Assembly: GCF_028715765.1 (NCBI RefSeq)
Contig: NZ_JAQURE010000019.1
Coordinates: forward strand, 1-58,393
From: Rhodoferax sp.
Lineage (GTDB): Bacteria > Pseudomonadota > Gammaproteobacteria > Burkholderiales > Burkholderiaceae_C
Length of the DNA: 58,393 bases
Direction of reading: 5' to 3'
Below are positions 57,894 through 58,393 of this stretch, in pieces. The notes under the pieces were generated by a model, which ran no database searches, was not told where the DNA came from, and was given only the letters and a program-made list of their open reading frames with translations. The translations under genes were made by a program, and so were the position numbers. The stretch's first letter is position 1, and each line of letters starts with the position of its first letter.

Positions 57894-58393
57894 TCAAACT
57901 CCTGCTTTTTGGGTAATGGTTTTTTTCTCAATGCGCTTTTCTGGCGTGGCATTGAGCACGAGGCGATTCACATAGATGCCAGGCAGGTGCACGCTGTCGG
58001 GGTCAAACGTGCCGACCTCCACAATTTCTTCAACTTCCACCACGGTGATCTTGCCCGCCATGGCCACTGCCGGGTTGAAGTTGCGCGCAGTGCGGCGAAA
58101 CAGCAGGTTGCCACTTTTGTCAGCTTTCCAGGCTTTGACCAACGACACTTCTGGCACCAGGGCGTGCTCAAGGATGTAGACATGGCCGTCAAACACGCGG
58201 TTTTCTTTGCCTTCGGCCACCAGCGTGCCAACACCGGTGCGCACATAAAACGCCGGAATGCCAGCACCGCCAGCACGCAGCTTTTCGGCCAGTGTGCCTT
58301 GTGGCGTGAACTCAAGCTGCAATTCGCCTGCCAGGTATTGGCGCTCAAACTCCTTGTTTTCGCCCACATAGCTTGAAATCATTTTGCTGATCT
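57894..58393 (-). CDS. scoA: 3-oxoacid CoA-transferase subunit A (partial at window edge)
   Basis: The visible 166 residues (beginning [16 protein letters not shown], reading open past 58393) are the C-terminal two-thirds of SCO subunit A, usually about 230 residues. Typical parts are [35 protein letters not shown] and [23 protein letters not shown]. The N-terminus with the CoA-binding glycine loop lies beyond the right edge. It is the first subunit of the scoAB operon, and scoB follows after two bases. Confidence 0.93.
   Translation of the reverse strand, partial: ISKMISSYVGENKEFERQYLAGELQLEFTPQGTLAEKLRAGGAGIPAFYVRTGVGTLVAEGKENRVFDGHVYILEHALVPEVSLVKAWKADKSGNLLFRRTARNFNPAVAMAGKITVVEVEEIVEVGTFDPDSVHLPGIYVNRLVLNATPEKRIEKKTITQKAGV

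Overview
The window looks like chromosomal DNA of a betaproteobacterium of the order Burkholderiales, probably family Comamonadaceae (Rhodoferax/Polaromonas-like). This rests on the protein families, on the gene neighbourhoods (pyrG-kdsA-eno-ftsB, tolB-pal-cpoB-tcdA, phoH-ybeY, trxB/regulator/ftsK/lolA), and on moderately GC-rich coding DNA with AT-rich intergenic repeats. No database search was possible, so the taxonomic call is an inference.

Layout. 1-8.4 kb: core DNA-repair and RNA-maturation genes (ruvA, phoH, ybeY) flanked by defence genes: an apparently 3'-truncated type ISP/IIG restriction-methylase, a mazEF-type toxin-antitoxin pair and an MmeI-like fused restriction-methylase. 8.5-15.6 kb: exonuclease I, an MFS transporter, RelA with an alpha/beta hydrolase, and 3-hydroxybutyrate dehydrogenase. 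15.7-23.9 kb: RNase G followed by envelope-glycan genes (polysaccharide deacetylase, three glycosyltransferases, MsbA, an O-antigen ligase-like protein). 23.9-27.5 kb: Tol-Pal genes, tcdA and tRNA-Lys. 27.5-32.7 kb: TauE permease, a strong 6S RNA candidate, ftsB, eno, kdsA, pyrG. 32.8-38.7 kb: coaBC-dut, SlyD-type isomerase, a small lipoprotein, an RsmB-like methyltransferase, a desaturase, ribosomal proteins L33 and L28. 38.8-43.6 kb: trxB, a Crp/Fnr-type regulator, ftsK, lolA. 43.6-47.9 kb: a copper-response locus (two-component system, multicopper oxidase, CusF-like protein). 48.1-58.4 kb: epimerase, murB, yajQ, a degenerate HD-GYP protein, glgC, a thioesterase, DUF3422, nitroreductase, a MATE exporter and the scoAB CoA-transferase, cut by the right edge.

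The most distinctive signal is a dispersed element of about 45-70 bp with the core ATAGCT-N19-GCGCTAGAGGCC. I found ten copies. Six are intergenic, and two of those end directly before a start codon. Four lie inside or at the edge of coding sequences: they form much of the LolA and CusF-like signal peptides, the end of CoaBC, and an extra segment in MurB. The consensus is free of stops in one sense frame, and three of the four coding copies use that frame. This resembles the idea of protein-invading palindromic elements known from Rickettsia, but it is a different sequence.

No gene-free stretch exceeds about 300 bp. The longest (28297-28571, 35034-35303, 45754-46002, 8357-8565) hold, respectively, the 6S RNA, a promoter with 5'-UTR hairpins, a copper-locus promoter region with one repeat copy, and nothing I can identify.
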